Numbered from the stretch's first letter, positions 17,403-27,508 are shown. The stretch: 64,000 bases of DNA from Streptomyces cellostaticus (GCF_023630175.1 NZ_JALLIN010000021.1:1-64000), one strand, 5' to 3'. Numbers and translations: made by a program. The notes: generated by a model from the letters alone, not told the origin.

Positions 17403-17748
17403 GGTGGATCGACTCCTTCGGGAAAACCGGAGTACGGCAGTGGGGTTGCGAGACTCCCCCGCTGCCTAATGGGCGCGGGCGGGGGCCCCAGACGGCGGGG
17501 AGCTGTGCCGCAGGGATTGCCTGCACGGGGCCCGGCTCACGGCCGCCATTCGCTGGATCGAGCGAGACGTTCGACTCCTACAAAACTAAGGGAGCCCGCC
17601 GCGCCTGTCTGCACAATTACTCGGACTTCCTACTATCTGAGACGGCGGATCCCGCCACACGGCCGCGACCTGCGCTTTGTCCGTGTACGGTCGGCACGAG
17701 CCTTCGCTCGAACGACACGAACGTCTGCCACCGCTGGGAGAGGGTCGA
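17403..17748. other. Gene-free gap upstream of the SUKH gene
   Basis: About 345 bp separate the divergent 43-codon gene and the SUKH gene. The part 17560-17660 is clearly richer in A/T than its surroundings, and TACTAT at 17631-17636 could be a -10 element reading right, but no good -35 is seen. No RNA gene or further ORF is supported. The drop in GC at this point marks the left edge of the accessory patch. Confidence 0.4.
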
Positions 17749-18357
17749 ATGAATCAGTCCGCGCGCGAGGAGGCCTTCCGGCTCGAAGACCTGTGGCCCA
17801 GGTTCGAGGGGTGGCTCGCCCGGAACACCCCGGAGGACGAGGCGGCGCTCCGTCCCGGCGCGTCCGCCGCGGAACTGGCCGGGCTGGAGGCCGAGATCGG
17901 GTTCCCGCTCGACGACGGCCTGAGGGCTCTGCTGGCCCGGCACAACGGTGTCGTCCCGCGCCGGTCGAGCACGCAGGCCGGGGCCTTCCTCCTCGGACAC
18001 GGCCTGCTCGGCACCGACGGGATCGCGGAGTGGCGGCGCAATCTCGCCGACATGGCGTCGGAGGCGGTGGAGGAGGGCTACGAGGACGAGGTCGTGGGGC
18101 GGACCGCGCACGAGCGGTGGGTGCCCTTCGCCCAGAGTCTCACCGGCGACCTGCTCTTCGTGGACCACCGCGACGACCACCACGGCGAGATAGGGGAGAT
18201 CTCGTTCGGCGATCCCGAGTACCGGTGGCTGTGGCCGGGCCTGGGGCTGATGCTGCACGACCTGTGCGAGTCACTGGAGGGCATGACTCCGCTGCCGACG
18301 GCGGGCCGCAGGCCCTGCGTCCACGAGGGACGCATGCTCGAGTGGGTCGCCGCCTGA
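17749..18357 (+). CDS. SMI1/KNR4 (SUKH) family protein, possible immunity protein
   Basis: A 202-residue cytoplasmic protein starting at ATG 17749 with GGGAGAGGG upstream. It shows the SUKH fold signature: the entry helix DLWPRFEGWLARN, LEAEIGFPLDDGLRALLARHNG (the Pro and NG positions), LLGTDGIAEWRRN, and the strand HERWVPFAQSLTGDLLFVD. SUKH proteins are known as immunity proteins against nuclease toxins of polymorphic toxin systems, and also occur as general adaptor proteins. It faces, and ends 67 bp from, the gene of a secreted protein with a NucA/NucB-like nuclease end. That context is why immunity is proposed; the pairing is inferred. Confidence 0.85.
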   Translation: MNQSAREEAFRLEDLWPRFEGWLARNTPEDEAALRPGASAAELAGLEAEIGFPLDDGLRALLARHNGVVPRRSSTQAGAFLLGHGLLGTDGIAEWRRNLADMASEAVEEGYEDEVVGRTAHERWVPFAQSLTGDLLFVDHRDDHHGEIGEISFGDPEYRWLWPGLGLMLHDLCESLEGMTPLPTAGRRPCVHEGRMLEWVAA

Positions 18358-18375
18358 GCACGCCGGGAGACGGAA

Positions 18376-18408
18376 CCGGCCCGCCGGGTACGTGACCCGG
18401 CGGGCCGG
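18376..18408. terminator. Bidirectional terminator between SUKH and nuclease genes
   Basis: CCGGCCCGCCGGGT (18376-18389), a 5-nt loop, and ACCCGGCGGGCCGG (18395-18408) make a perfect 14-bp stem midway between the two converging stops, so it can serve both transcripts. Confidence 0.85.
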
Positions 18409-18424
18409 CTCACCGGCACGTCCT

Positions 18425-21400
18425 CTAGCTGATGTTGCAGACGGACTTGATGTCGCAGTACTCGAAGCCGGTCTGGACGTAGTACGCGTCGTTGTCCAGG
18501 AGCCTGATCTCGGAGGTGAAGCGTCCCAGGTCGCCTCCGGCATCGGTGTTCTGCTTCGCCGGAACCGCGGCCCGGCCGCAGATCTCGTTCCAGCTCGGGT
18601 ACGGGTAGTTGTTGTCGAGCTCCAGCATCCAGGTGCCGTCGGCCTGCTTGTCCGCGTACATCTGGACGCAGTACTTGCCGGAGCTGAGCGTCTGCCCGCC
18701 GCTCTCACGCGACTTCGCGAAGGGATACTCGTCGCAGCTCGTCCCGTCCGCGGCCGGGTTGGGGTTCCATTCCGCCACGGCCAGCATGCACATCTTGTCC
18801 CGGTTCTCCTTGGCCTTCGTCTCGTCGGCCAGGCGGTGCAGCGGCTTGTCGTACTTCTCGCTGCCCGGGTGGGACGCCAGCTTCTCCATCAGCACCCAGT
18901 AGTACGAGGCGGCGGCCGGGTACTTCTTGGTGTTCAGCGGCAGCGTCGGGGTGTACTTCGGGAAGACGCAGCCCGTGTTGCCGCCCACCTTGTTGTCGCA
19001 CCGGACGTCGAACCCGTTGTTGCTCCACTTCGGGACCGCCTGGACCGCGGCGTCCGGGGTGGACCAGCTCGTCTGCCAGGTGAAGTCGAGCAGGGCTTGG
19101 CCCCCGCTGACCTTGTTCCACGAGAAGGTGTTGGTGCGGGTGGCCGTGTGCGGGTCCCCCGCGGTCCAGGTGGTGCCGCCGGTCCAGGCGCCGTAGCTCT
19201 CCGAGCAGGCGGTGGTCGACCAGCACTCCTCGTCGTACGAGGTCATCGTGGTGGAGCTGATGCCGGTCATGTTGACCAGGGAGACCTCGGTCCACGTGGT
19301 GAACTGGTTCGACTTCGGGTCGAGGTTGATCTCCTGGATGACCTTGACGGTCGCGTTGCCGACAGGGGCGCCGTCACGGGTCGCGGTGAGCACCAGGAGC
19401 CCGCGCATGCAGCCCTGCGTCCTCGTCTGCATGGCGGCGCCGTTGATGTTCTTGCACCATCCCACCGGACCCGTGGCGGCCGCCGCGGCGACCGCGGACG
19501 GCGCCGTGCTCCCACCGGTCCCGGCGCTCTTCCCCTCCTTCTTCGTCAGCGGCTTGTACGTGGCGCACATGGTGACGCCGTCGCGGCCGGTCGAGCACGA
19601 CTCCCCGCCCGAGGCGCCGCTGAGCGCACGGGACATGAACGAGGTCGTGGTGCTGACCTCCTTGGCGTCCTGGGCGGCCACGAAGTCGACGTCGGGGGCG
19701 TTCGGATCCGCCTCGGGGAAGGTGATGGCGTTCAGGCCGTCGTGGTCGCCGGGCACGAACGCGAGGGCGTCGAAGGCGATGTCCTTGGTGCCGTCGCCGC
19801 CGTTGAAGTTGTCCAGGCTCACCTGCGGCGTCGTGTCGGTGAACCGGTACGAGCCCAGCGAGACCCACTTGTTGGACTGGTTGGACGCCTGCGAGATCTG
19901 CTTGGTGACGGTGCCGAAGGCCGTCTGGATCCGGTAGTTGGCGGCCCCGGTCTGGGCCCCGTGGTCCGGGACGTGGGCGAACACCTCGGCCTGGCCGCCG
20001 TATTCGGTGATCTTCCGGCCGAGCTTCCAGGTCCCGGTCACCTTCATCCGGTCACCCGGCGGCGGGTAGGACTCCGGGCTGCGGGTGTGGGTGAACCAGA
20101 AGTGGTTGCCGTAGCCGGCGCCGATCTGATGGGTGTCGATCTTGCCTGGGTAGGTGGTGATGGTCTGCCCGGTCTCGGAGTCGACGATGTCGGAGGGCTG
20201 GTAGGTCAGGGTGAAGGTGCCGTCCGACTTCGCCGGTCCGCAGCCCCGTGAGTTCGATCCGGCGGGCGTCGTGCCGTCGGGGATGTCGTCGACGATCAGC
20301 GCGTTGGACGGCAGGCCCGAGGAGCAGCGCGGCGGGTAGGAGCCCGCGTCGGCCTGTTCGGGGTAGCCGGTGTTGAAGCGGTGCACCTGGTGACCGCACT
20401 CGGCCAGCTTGTCGCAGTCCTTCCACTGGGCGGACTTGTCCCACCAGCAGTGCAGCCAGTGCGGGTTGGTGTCGCTGTCGCCCGAGTCCAGCGCGCAGGC
20501 GCCCTGACCGGGGTCGTTGGAGTCGTCGTCGCCGATCCTGGACGGGTCGCAGTCGTTGGACGCGTCGCAGAACAGGTCGATCGGCGGCTTGACCGAGCTG
20601 CGCTCGTCGACGCTGTTCCACCAGGCGGCGAGGTAGCCGGGACGGAAGTCACCCGGGGCGAACATCGCGGAGATGGGGCGTGCGGCCCAGCCGAGCACCT
20701 TCTCCTCGTAGGGCCAGTCCTGCGGGTGCGCGGCGTGGCTGTAGTCGTCCTTGGACGGGTCCACGGCGTTCTGCAGGAACGGCACGCGGTTGGCCTTCCA
20801 CAGCGGGTTGGCCGGGTTGTTGGTCCAGCCCAGGCCCTGGTGGCCGGCGGAGTCCGGGGTGTTGTAGAAGCCGGAGTTGTAGGCCCACAGGGCGAAGAAC
20901 CAGTTCTCGATCCACTGCGGGTTGCCGTTGTTGATCTTCATCCCCGCGTAGTACGTGTCGTTCCACTTGTGGGAGAGGATCTGCACGCCGTAGGCGATGT
21001 TGGCGGTGTAGTCCAGGGCGACGGCCTCCTGCGTGGCCGGCGGCAGCGCGGTCTCGCCCGGCTTCGTCCTGCCCGCGAGGCGCATGCCGTCGGTGGCCTG
21101 GGTGATCCCGTAGCCGCAGTCGGCCTCGGAGAAGTTGATCCGCCAGGGGTCGGCCTGGGTGCCGTCGGAGGTGTACTGGGTGCCGTAGTAGTTGCCGATG
21201 AGGCTGTTGGCGGTCACCCCGGGGACGGCGAAGCGGGTGGCCTGCCACATGTTGGACTCCTGCGCGGTGACGCCGAGCATCACCTGCGAGGGGATGTGCC
21301 ACCGGTCGGTGACGTCCGGGTCCTCGTTGTCGAGGGTGCCGTTGGGGTCGCCGGCGAGCACCACCGGCGGGAACAGCCCGCCAGGGCTGTAGGAGTCCAT

Positions 21401-22948
21401 GCCGGTGTTCTTCCAGTCGGCCGGCCGGTTCAGGCGCAGCTCGCCGACGACGGCCTGGTCCACGGCCCACTCCACCTGGCGCGGGGTGGGCTGGAACGCC
21501 TGCTTGCGCACGTCGTTGCGGGCGACGGCGCAGTAGCGCTCGTCGGTGCCCTCGCTCGGGCCGGTCGGCGACGCCGACAGCGGCCGGCCGCGCATCAGTT
21601 GGGCGGAGGCACCACCCTTGTCGGCGCCTTTGGCGGAACCACCGCCGGCGGTCTCCCGGGCGGCCCCGCCGGCGGACCGCCTGCCGGTCGGGACGCCGAG
21701 CGCCGGGGACGGCACGACACCGGTCGCGGCGTTCCTCCCCTTGGCCTCGGGGGTGGCGTCCAGGGTGACGGAAGCACCGGTGGCCAGCACCCGCAGGCTG
21801 GTGCGGGCGGCCCGTGCGGCGCCGGCCTCGTCCGGGGTGATCAGGCTGGTCCTGCCGTCCGCCCAGGTGGTGGTGACGGCGGCGTGTCCGAGGCTGGACA
21901 GGCGGGCGCCCTTGGGCAGCCGGCCGGGGTTGGCGACCGTGCGGGGCAGGGTGCCCTTGCTGGTGGCCCGGCCGGTGATGAACACCCTGCCCGCCGCAGT
22001 GCCGGTCAGGTCCCACTCGGTGAGCTTCCCGGCGGCCAGGGTGGTGGGGGTGGTCCGCCCACCACCGCGGACCTTCGCCGGAGCGAGGTGCTGGGCCCGG
22101 CTGGTCGTCTTCCCGGCGGCCTTCTTGTCGGCGTCGCGGTCGATGAAGGTGATGCCGCCGTCGGCGTCGGCGGTGATCTGGAACGGGGTGTGGCGGGTCC
22201 GTGCCAGTTCCTTCTCGGTTCCGCCGTCGATGCGGACCAGCCGGTTGCCGTGGGCGGCGACGATGCCGTCCTCGGTGGGAACGGCGGAAGTGACCTCGCC
22301 GGGGCGCCGGATCGGCTTGCGCCGCTTGCCGTTGCGGGTGTCGACGGATATCAGCCGGGTGGCCTGAACCTTGTCTCCCTCGTAGGAGAGCTGGGTGAAC
22401 ACGGCGCGCTCGCCGTTGCCGCAGCCGGGGCTGAAGTAGGCCAGCGAGGAGGTGAACGGCAGTTTGGTGACCTTGCCGGAGGCGAGGTCGACGACGGCGG
22501 TGAACGCGCCGCGTGCCATCAGCTCCGGCCGGTTGGTGAACGTGCGCGGGGCGTAGGAGACGGCCGCGTACCTGCCGGAGGCGGCCAGGCAGGCGTTGCC
22601 GATCCAACCGTCCGCGTCGAAGCCGTCCTCCCGCAGGGTGGCGGCCGTGTGCCAGCCGTACCCGGCGGCCTCGTCGGCGACCAGCAGATGGAAGCCGGTG
22701 GCGTCGCCGCTGGTGGTGAACGCGGTGTCCTTGGACGCCCGGTAGTCGGAACCCAGGGTGCGGGCGCGGTCCTTGGCCGGGATGGCGGACGGTTCGGGCG
22801 TCACCTCGCCCGGTGCGCTCCGCCACCCCTGCACCGCTCCCGCGGGAGGTGCGGGGTCGGACGCCTGGGCGGGCACGGCGAGGGGCAGGGCGATCGCGGC
22901 CGCGGCCGCCGCCGCCGTCACCCCGAATGATCGCTTTCTGTGTCTCAC
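18425..22948 (-). CDS. Secreted SLT-golvesin-NucA/NucB multidomain protein, toxin-like
   Basis: A 1507-residue exported protein. GTG 22948 is chosen because GAGAAGGA precedes it and a clean signal peptide follows (RHRKRSFG..., cleavage near PAQA, residue 29). Regions: about 60-400, beta-propeller-like repeats; 400-465, Ala/Gly/Ser-rich linker; 470-780, a lytic-transglycosylase-like domain with catalytic Glu564 (TAQES), CGYGITQAT (611-619) and WAYNS (688-692); 790-890, a Cys-rich segment; about 900-1066, a golvesin/xanthan-lyase C-terminal-like beta domain; and about 1160-1507, a domain containing PLHR, NR, and CDEYPFA at 1405-1411, the hallmark of NucA/NucB DNases. It could cut peptidoglycan and DNA outside the cell. 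The DNase and lysozyme activities are inferred from motifs. A polymorphic toxin and a developmental cell-lysis factor are both possible. Confidence 0.8.
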   Translation of the reverse strand: MRHRKRSFGVTAAAAAAAIALPLAVPAQASDPAPPAGAVQGWRSAPGEVTPEPSAIPAKDRARTLGSDYRASKDTAFTTSGDATGFHLLVADEAAGYGWHTAATLREDGFDADGWIGNACLAASGRYAAVSYAPRTFTNRPELMARGAFTAVVDLASGKVTKLPFTSSLAYFSPGCGNGERAVFTQLSYEGDKVQATRLISVDTRNGKRRKPIRRPGEVTSAVPTEDGIVAAHGNRLVRIDGGTEKELARTRHTPFQITADADGGITFIDRDADKKAAGKTTSRAQHLAPAKVRGGGRTTPTTLAAGKLTEWDLTGTAAGRVFITGRATSKGTLPRTVANPGRLPKGARLSSLGHAAVTTTWADGRTSLITPDEAGAARAARTSLRVLATGASVTLDATPEAKGRNAATGVVPSPALGVPTGRRSAGGAARETAGGGSAKGADKGGASAQLMRGRPLSASPTGPSEGTDERYCAVARNDVRKQAFQPTPRQVEWAVDQAVVGELRLNRPADWKNTGMDSYSPGGLFPPVVLAGDPNGTLDNEDPDVTDRWHIPSQVMLGVTAQESNMWQATRFAVPGVTANSLIGNYYGTQYTSDGTQADPWRINFSEADCGYGITQATDGMRLAGRTKPGETALPPATQEAVALDYTANIAYGVQILSHKWNDTYYAGMKINNGNPQWIENWFFALWAYNSGFYNTPDSAGHQGLGWTNNPANPLWKANRVPFLQNAVDPSKDDYSHAAHPQDWPYEEKVLGWAARPISAMFAPGDFRPGYLAAWWNSVDERSSVKPPIDLFCDASNDCDPSRIGDDDSNDPGQGACALDSGDSDTNPHWLHCWWDKSAQWKDCDKLAECGHQVHRFNTGYPEQADAGSYPPRCSSGLPSNALIVDDIPDGTTPAGSNSRGCGPAKSDGTFTLTYQPSDIVDSETGQTITTYPGKIDTHQIGAGYGNHFWFTHTRSPESYPPPGDRMKVTGTWKLGRKITEYGGQAEVFAHVPDHGAQTGAANYRIQTAFGTVTKQISQASNQSNKWVSLGSYRFTDTTPQVSLDNFNGGDGTKDIAFDALAFVPGDHDGLNAITFPEADPNAPDVDFVAAQDAKEVSTTTSFMSRALSGASGGESCSTGRDGVTMCATYKPLTKKEGKSAGTGGSTAPSAVAAAAATGPVGWCKNINGAAMQTRTQGCMRGLLVLTATRDGAPVGNATVKVIQEINLDPKSNQFTTWTEVSLVNMTGISSTTMTSYDEECWSTTACSESYGAWTGGTTWTAGDPHTATRTNTFSWNKVSGGQALLDFTWQTSWSTPDAAVQAVPKWSNNGFDVRCDNKVGGNTGCVFPKYTPTLPLNTKKYPAAASYYWVLMEKLASHPGSEKYDKPLHRLADETKAKENRDKMCMLAVAEWNPNPAADGTSCDEYPFAKSRESGGQTLSSGKYCVQMYADKQADGTWMLELDNNYPYPSWNEICGRAAVPAKQNTDAGGDLGRFTSEIRLLDNDAYYVQTGFEYCDIKSVCNIS

Positions 22949-23064
22949 AGATCCTTCTCGGTTGCGGGGGTTCGACCGGACACGACCGGGCCGGGCGCGG
23001 CGGCGCGCGCGAGGGAGTCCCCGCGCCGGGTGCGGCGCGGGGATGCGGCCCACAGACGTCACCT

Positions 23065-23079
23065 CATGACCAGGTCATG
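23065..23079. promoter_or_regulatory. Palindrome upstream of the nuclease gene
   Basis: CATGACC-A-GGTCATG is a perfect 7-bp inverted repeat centred 124 bp before the GTG start of the 1507-residue protein, within an otherwise gene-free 208 bp. It lies where a promoter reading left is expected, so it may be an operator. Confidence 0.45.
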
Positions 23080-23156
23080 CCAAATCAGATGGGCGTTCGA
23101 ACCCTATCCCGGGCGGGCTGGACGGGGCATCGGGATTTCCGGTCACCGACACGGCG

Positions 23157-23699
23157 TCAGAGCACGTCCCCGTCACGCCAGTCGAAGACCAGCTCGTGCC
23201 GCGGGTCGAGCGGCCGTCCGGACCGGACGGGCCGGACGTGGACGCTCCCCTCCTCCTCCGGCAAGCGGACGATCCCGGACGGCGAGAGGGCGCACACGCG
23301 CCCGCCCCACCGCTGCCAGCCGCGGGCCGCGTACAGCGGGGCGCCGTCCTCGCTCGCACAGAGCGCGCCGAGGACGTGGGCCCGGTCGACGATGCGCTCG
23401 AGGGCCCCCATCACCTGCCCGCCCAGCCCCGTCCGGCGCACGTCGGCCCGCACGGCGACGGCCTCGACGTAGCCAGTGCGCAGCCAGCGCCCCTGGTGCC
23501 GCGTGCGGCGCGTCACCACCGAGCCGTGCGCGGCCGGCCCGGCACGGTCAAGGACGAGAGCGTGCATGCCGCCGAGCGCGTGGTCCCAGTCCTCGTCACC
23601 GAAGTCACCGTCGAAGGCCTCGTCCAGCAGGGCCCTGACGGACCGGAGTTCGGCCGGCGCCAGGGCCGACGTGTGGGCGATGCGCAGCGGGAGCGTCAT
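23157..23699 (-). CDS. AAC(2')-type aminoglycoside N-acetyltransferase
   Basis: A 180-residue GNAT enzyme matching the aminoglycoside 2'-N-acetyltransferase family end to end: GDFGDEDWDHALGGMHALV at 30-50, GYVEAVAVRADVRRTGLGGQ (acetyl-CoA loop), LGALCASEDGAPLYAARGW, and the C-terminal ELVFDWRDGDVL. The same landmarks occur in mycobacterial AAC(2')-I proteins. It would transfer acetyl from acetyl-CoA to the 2'-amino group of aminoglycosides in the cytoplasm. No ribosome site is visible; TACACT lies 6 nt before the ATG, so the transcript may be leaderless. The real substrate could be another amine. Confidence 0.85.
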   Translation of the reverse strand: MTLPLRIAHTSALAPAELRSVRALLDEAFDGDFGDEDWDHALGGMHALVLDRAGPAAHGSVVTRRTRHQGRWLRTGYVEAVAVRADVRRTGLGGQVMGALERIVDRAHVLGALCASEDGAPLYAARGWQRWGGRVCALSPSGIVRLPEEEGSVHVRPVRSGRPLDPRHELVFDWRDGDVL

Positions 23700-23714
23700 G
23701 GGCCCAGTGTATCC

Positions 23715-23748
23715 ATCTAACTCTTAAAAACTTCTTGACTGGTTAGAT
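23715..23748. promoter_or_regulatory. AT-rich inverted repeat between aac(2')-like and hydrolase genes
   Basis: ATCTAAC (23715-23721) and GTTAGAT (23742-23748) are perfect inverted repeats with a 20-nt spacer, in the 71 bp between two divergent genes. The spacer is unusually AT-rich (CTTAAAAACTTCTTGAC). It overlaps where both promoters must lie, so one regulator could control both genes. Confidence 0.5.
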
Positions 23749-23770
23749 ATGCGCGTGCTGGACTGCCCCC

Positions 23771-24649
23771 ATGTCCACTCACCAGGTTCACCACCGCACC
23801 GTCACCGTCCGCGGACTCGAGGTGTACTACCGCGAGGCGGGCCCCTCCGACGCCCCGGTGCTGCTGCTCCTGCACGGCTTCCCGAGCAGCTCGCACATGT
23901 TCCGCGACCTGATCCCGCTGCTCGCCGACCGGTACCGGGTCATCGCCCCCGACCACGTCGGCTTCGGCCGGTCGGCGGCACCCGATCCGGCGGATTTCTC
24001 GTACACCTTCGCCGAACTCGCCGCCGTCACGGACGAGTTCACCCAGCTCCTGGGACTGGAGCGGTACGCCCTCTACCTCCATGACTACGGCGCCCCGATC
24101 GGCCTGCGCCTGGCCCTCGCCCACCCCGACCGGGTGACGGCGATCGTCACGCAGAACGGCAACGCCTACGAGGAGGGCCTCGGCGAGGAGGCCTGGGCGC
24201 CCGTGCTGGCCCTCATCGGGAAGCGGACGCCGGAGACGGAGGCGCCGGTGCGGGAGATCTGCGCCCCCGACGGCATCAGGTGGCAGTACCTGCACGGCGT
24301 CCCGGACCCCTCGCTGGTCAGCCCGGACGCCTACGAGCACGACCTGGCGCTGCTGGCCCGACCCGGCCAGCCGGAGATCCAGCTCGACCTGTTCTCCGAC
24401 TACGGCGCCAACCTCGCGCTCTACCCGGCCTTCCACGAGTACTTCCGCACGAGCCGGGTCCCGCTGCTCGCGGTCTGGGGCGGACACGACGAGATCTTCG
24501 TACCGGCCGGTGCGCTCGCCTACCAGCGGGACCTGCCGGAGGCCGAGGTGCATCTGCTGCCCACCGGGCACTTCGCCCTGGAGACACACGTCGACGGGAT
24601 CGCCGCGCTCATGCGGGACTTCCTCGGCCGCCGCCTGCCCACCGGCTGA
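23771..24649 (+). CDS. Alpha/beta hydrolase, haloalkane dehalogenase/epoxide hydrolase type
   Basis: A 292-residue alpha/beta hydrolase. The oxyanion HGFPSSS sits near residue 36, the nucleophile-elbow sequence is LHDYGAPIG (an Asp nucleophile, as in haloalkane dehalogenases and epoxide hydrolases, not Ser), the acid is in GGHDEIFVP and the His in LPTGHFALE. Trp directly after the nucleophile, typical of dehalogenases, is Tyr here, so epoxide hydrolase or another C-O/C-X hydrolase is possible. Divergent from the AAC(2')-like gene. Confidence 0.85.
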   Translation: MSTHQVHHRTVTVRGLEVYYREAGPSDAPVLLLLHGFPSSSHMFRDLIPLLADRYRVIAPDHVGFGRSAAPDPADFSYTFAELAAVTDEFTQLLGLERYALYLHDYGAPIGLRLALAHPDRVTAIVTQNGNAYEEGLGEEAWAPVLALIGKRTPETEAPVREICAPDGIRWQYLHGVPDPSLVSPDAYEHDLALLARPGQPEIQLDLFSDYGANLALYPAFHEYFRTSRVPLLAVWGGHDEIFVPAGALAYQRDLPEAEVHLLPTGHFALETHVDGIAALMRDFLGRRLPTG

Positions 24650-24807
24650 GCGGTTCGCGGATCCCCCCACCCGCCGGCGGGCGAGGCGTTCGGGGGCGGT
24701 CGGCGCGCGGGCGAGGAAGCTCTCCTTCGCCGCGCCCGCAGCCGTACCCCGTCGCCCGTCGCCCGTCGCCCCGTCACGAACGCGTGGCGGCGGGAGCGGA
24801 ACTGGCA

Positions 24808-24848
24808 ACGGGCCGGGAAGCCCGCTCGCGGCAGGCTTCCCGGCCCGT
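24808..24848 (-). terminator. Terminator downstream of the P5C dehydrogenase gene
   Basis: ACGGGCCGGGAAGCC (24808-24822) pairs perfectly with GGCTTCCCGGCCCGT (24834-24848), a 15-bp stem with an 11-nt loop, 19 bp past the stop. It may serve both this gene and the converging hydrolase gene. Confidence 0.85.
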
Positions 24849-24866
24849 GTTCACGGGATGGGCGGA

Positions 24867-26498
<1,632 letters not shown>

Positions 26499-26537
26499 AG
26501 GATCCTTGACTCCTTGTACGTGAGCGGGTGTTCGGGC

Positions 26538-27464
26538 TCAGCCCTTGCTGACCATGCTGCGCAGGAAGAAGCGCAGGTTCGCCGGCTTCTCCGCGAGACG
26601 GCGCATGAAGTAGCCGTACCAGTCGGTGCCGTAGGCGGTGTAGACGCGCATGCGGTGGCCCTCGGCGGCCAGCCGCAGGTGCTCGTCGCCGCGGATGCCG
26701 TACAGCATCTGGAACTCGTACTCGTCCAGCTTGCGGCCGGCCTGGTGGGCCAGCTCCTGGGCTATGGAGATCAGGCGCGGGTCGTGGGACCCGATCATCG
26801 GGTACCCCTCGCCCTCCATCAGCGTCCTCAGGACGCGGACGTACGCCTTGTCGATCTCGTGCTTCTGCTGGTACGCGACCTCGGCGGGCTCCTTGTAGGC
26901 GCCCTTCACCAGGCGCACCCGGCTGCCGGCCGCCGCGAGGCGGCGGGCGTCGGCCTCCGTGCGGAACAGGTAGGCCTGGATGACGCAGCCGGTCTGCGGG
27001 AAGTCCTTGCGCAGTTCCTCGTGGATGGCGAACATCGAGTCCAGCGTGGTGTGGTCCTCGGCGTCGAGCGTGACCGTGGTGCCGATGGCGGCGGCGGCCT
27101 CGACGACCGGGCGGACGTTGGCGAGGGCCAGTTCGTGGCCGCCGTCCAGCGCCTGGCCGAACATCGAGAGCTTGACGGACATCTCGACCTTCTCGCCCAG
27201 CTCCAGCTCCTCGAGCCGGCCGATCAGTTCGAGGTAGGCGTCCCGGGCGGCGGAGGCCTGCTCGGGGGTGGTGATGTCCTCGCCGACGACGTCCATCGTC
27301 AGCTCCAGGCCCCTGGACGTCAGGTCCGCGATGATCGGGACGACGTCGGTCACGGTCTCACCGGGGATGAAGCGGTCCACGACCTGTCTGGTCACCGGGG
27401 CCGCCGAGATCAGGCGTCGCATCCGGTCGCTGCGCGACGCGGCGAGAATCACGGGACCCAGCAC
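26538..27464 (-). CDS. pruB: Proline dehydrogenase
   Basis: A 308-residue FAD-dependent PRODH barrel that oxidises proline to P5C. Landmarks: VSVKLSMFG-type strand (MSVKLSMFGQ), LDAEDHTTLDS, QAYLFRTE, RLVKGAYKEPAE, GSHDPRLI, and the final YGTDWYGYFMRRLAEKPAN with the substrate-binding Arg pair. GTG start at 27464 with GGAGG 6 nt upstream. It is the first gene of a two-gene operon with pruA, divergent from a PucR-type regulator. Confidence 0.95.
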   Translation of the reverse strand: MLGPVILAASRSDRMRRLISAAPVTRQVVDRFIPGETVTDVVPIIADLTSRGLELTMDVVGEDITTPEQASAARDAYLELIGRLEELELGEKVEMSVKLSMFGQALDGGHELALANVRPVVEAAAAIGTTVTLDAEDHTTLDSMFAIHEELRKDFPQTGCVIQAYLFRTEADARRLAAAGSRVRLVKGAYKEPAEVAYQQKHEIDKAYVRVLRTLMEGEGYPMIGSHDPRLISIAQELAHQAGRKLDEYEFQMLYGIRGDEHLRLAAEGHRMRVYTAYGTDWYGYFMRRLAEKPANLRFFLRSMVSKG

Positions 27465-27492
27465 GGGGCACCTCCACTACAAAAGCACCGAA

Positions 27493-27508
27493 GTCGGGCC
27501 GGCCCGAC
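27493..27508. promoter_or_regulatory. 16-bp palindrome in the proline operon promoter region
   Basis: GTCGGGCCGGCCCGAC is a perfect palindrome 28 bp upstream of the proline dehydrogenase start, between it and the divergent PucR-type gene. It is a good candidate for the site of that regulator, although such G/C palindromes also occur by chance in Streptomyces DNA. Confidence 0.4.

Noticed and set aside
20381..22930. An 849-codon plus-strand frame opposite the nuclease gene
   Set aside because: Antisense artefact; low-complexity Gly/Val/Arg composition and no ribosome site.
23095..23104. GTTCGAACCC, like a tRNA T-loop
   Set aside because: The flanking bases do not form a T stem, and no acceptor or anticodon arm fits around it.
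17560..24660. Accessory patch as a prophage or integrated element
   Set aside because: No integrase, att-type direct repeats, tRNA or phage structural genes; only a composition change at its left edge.
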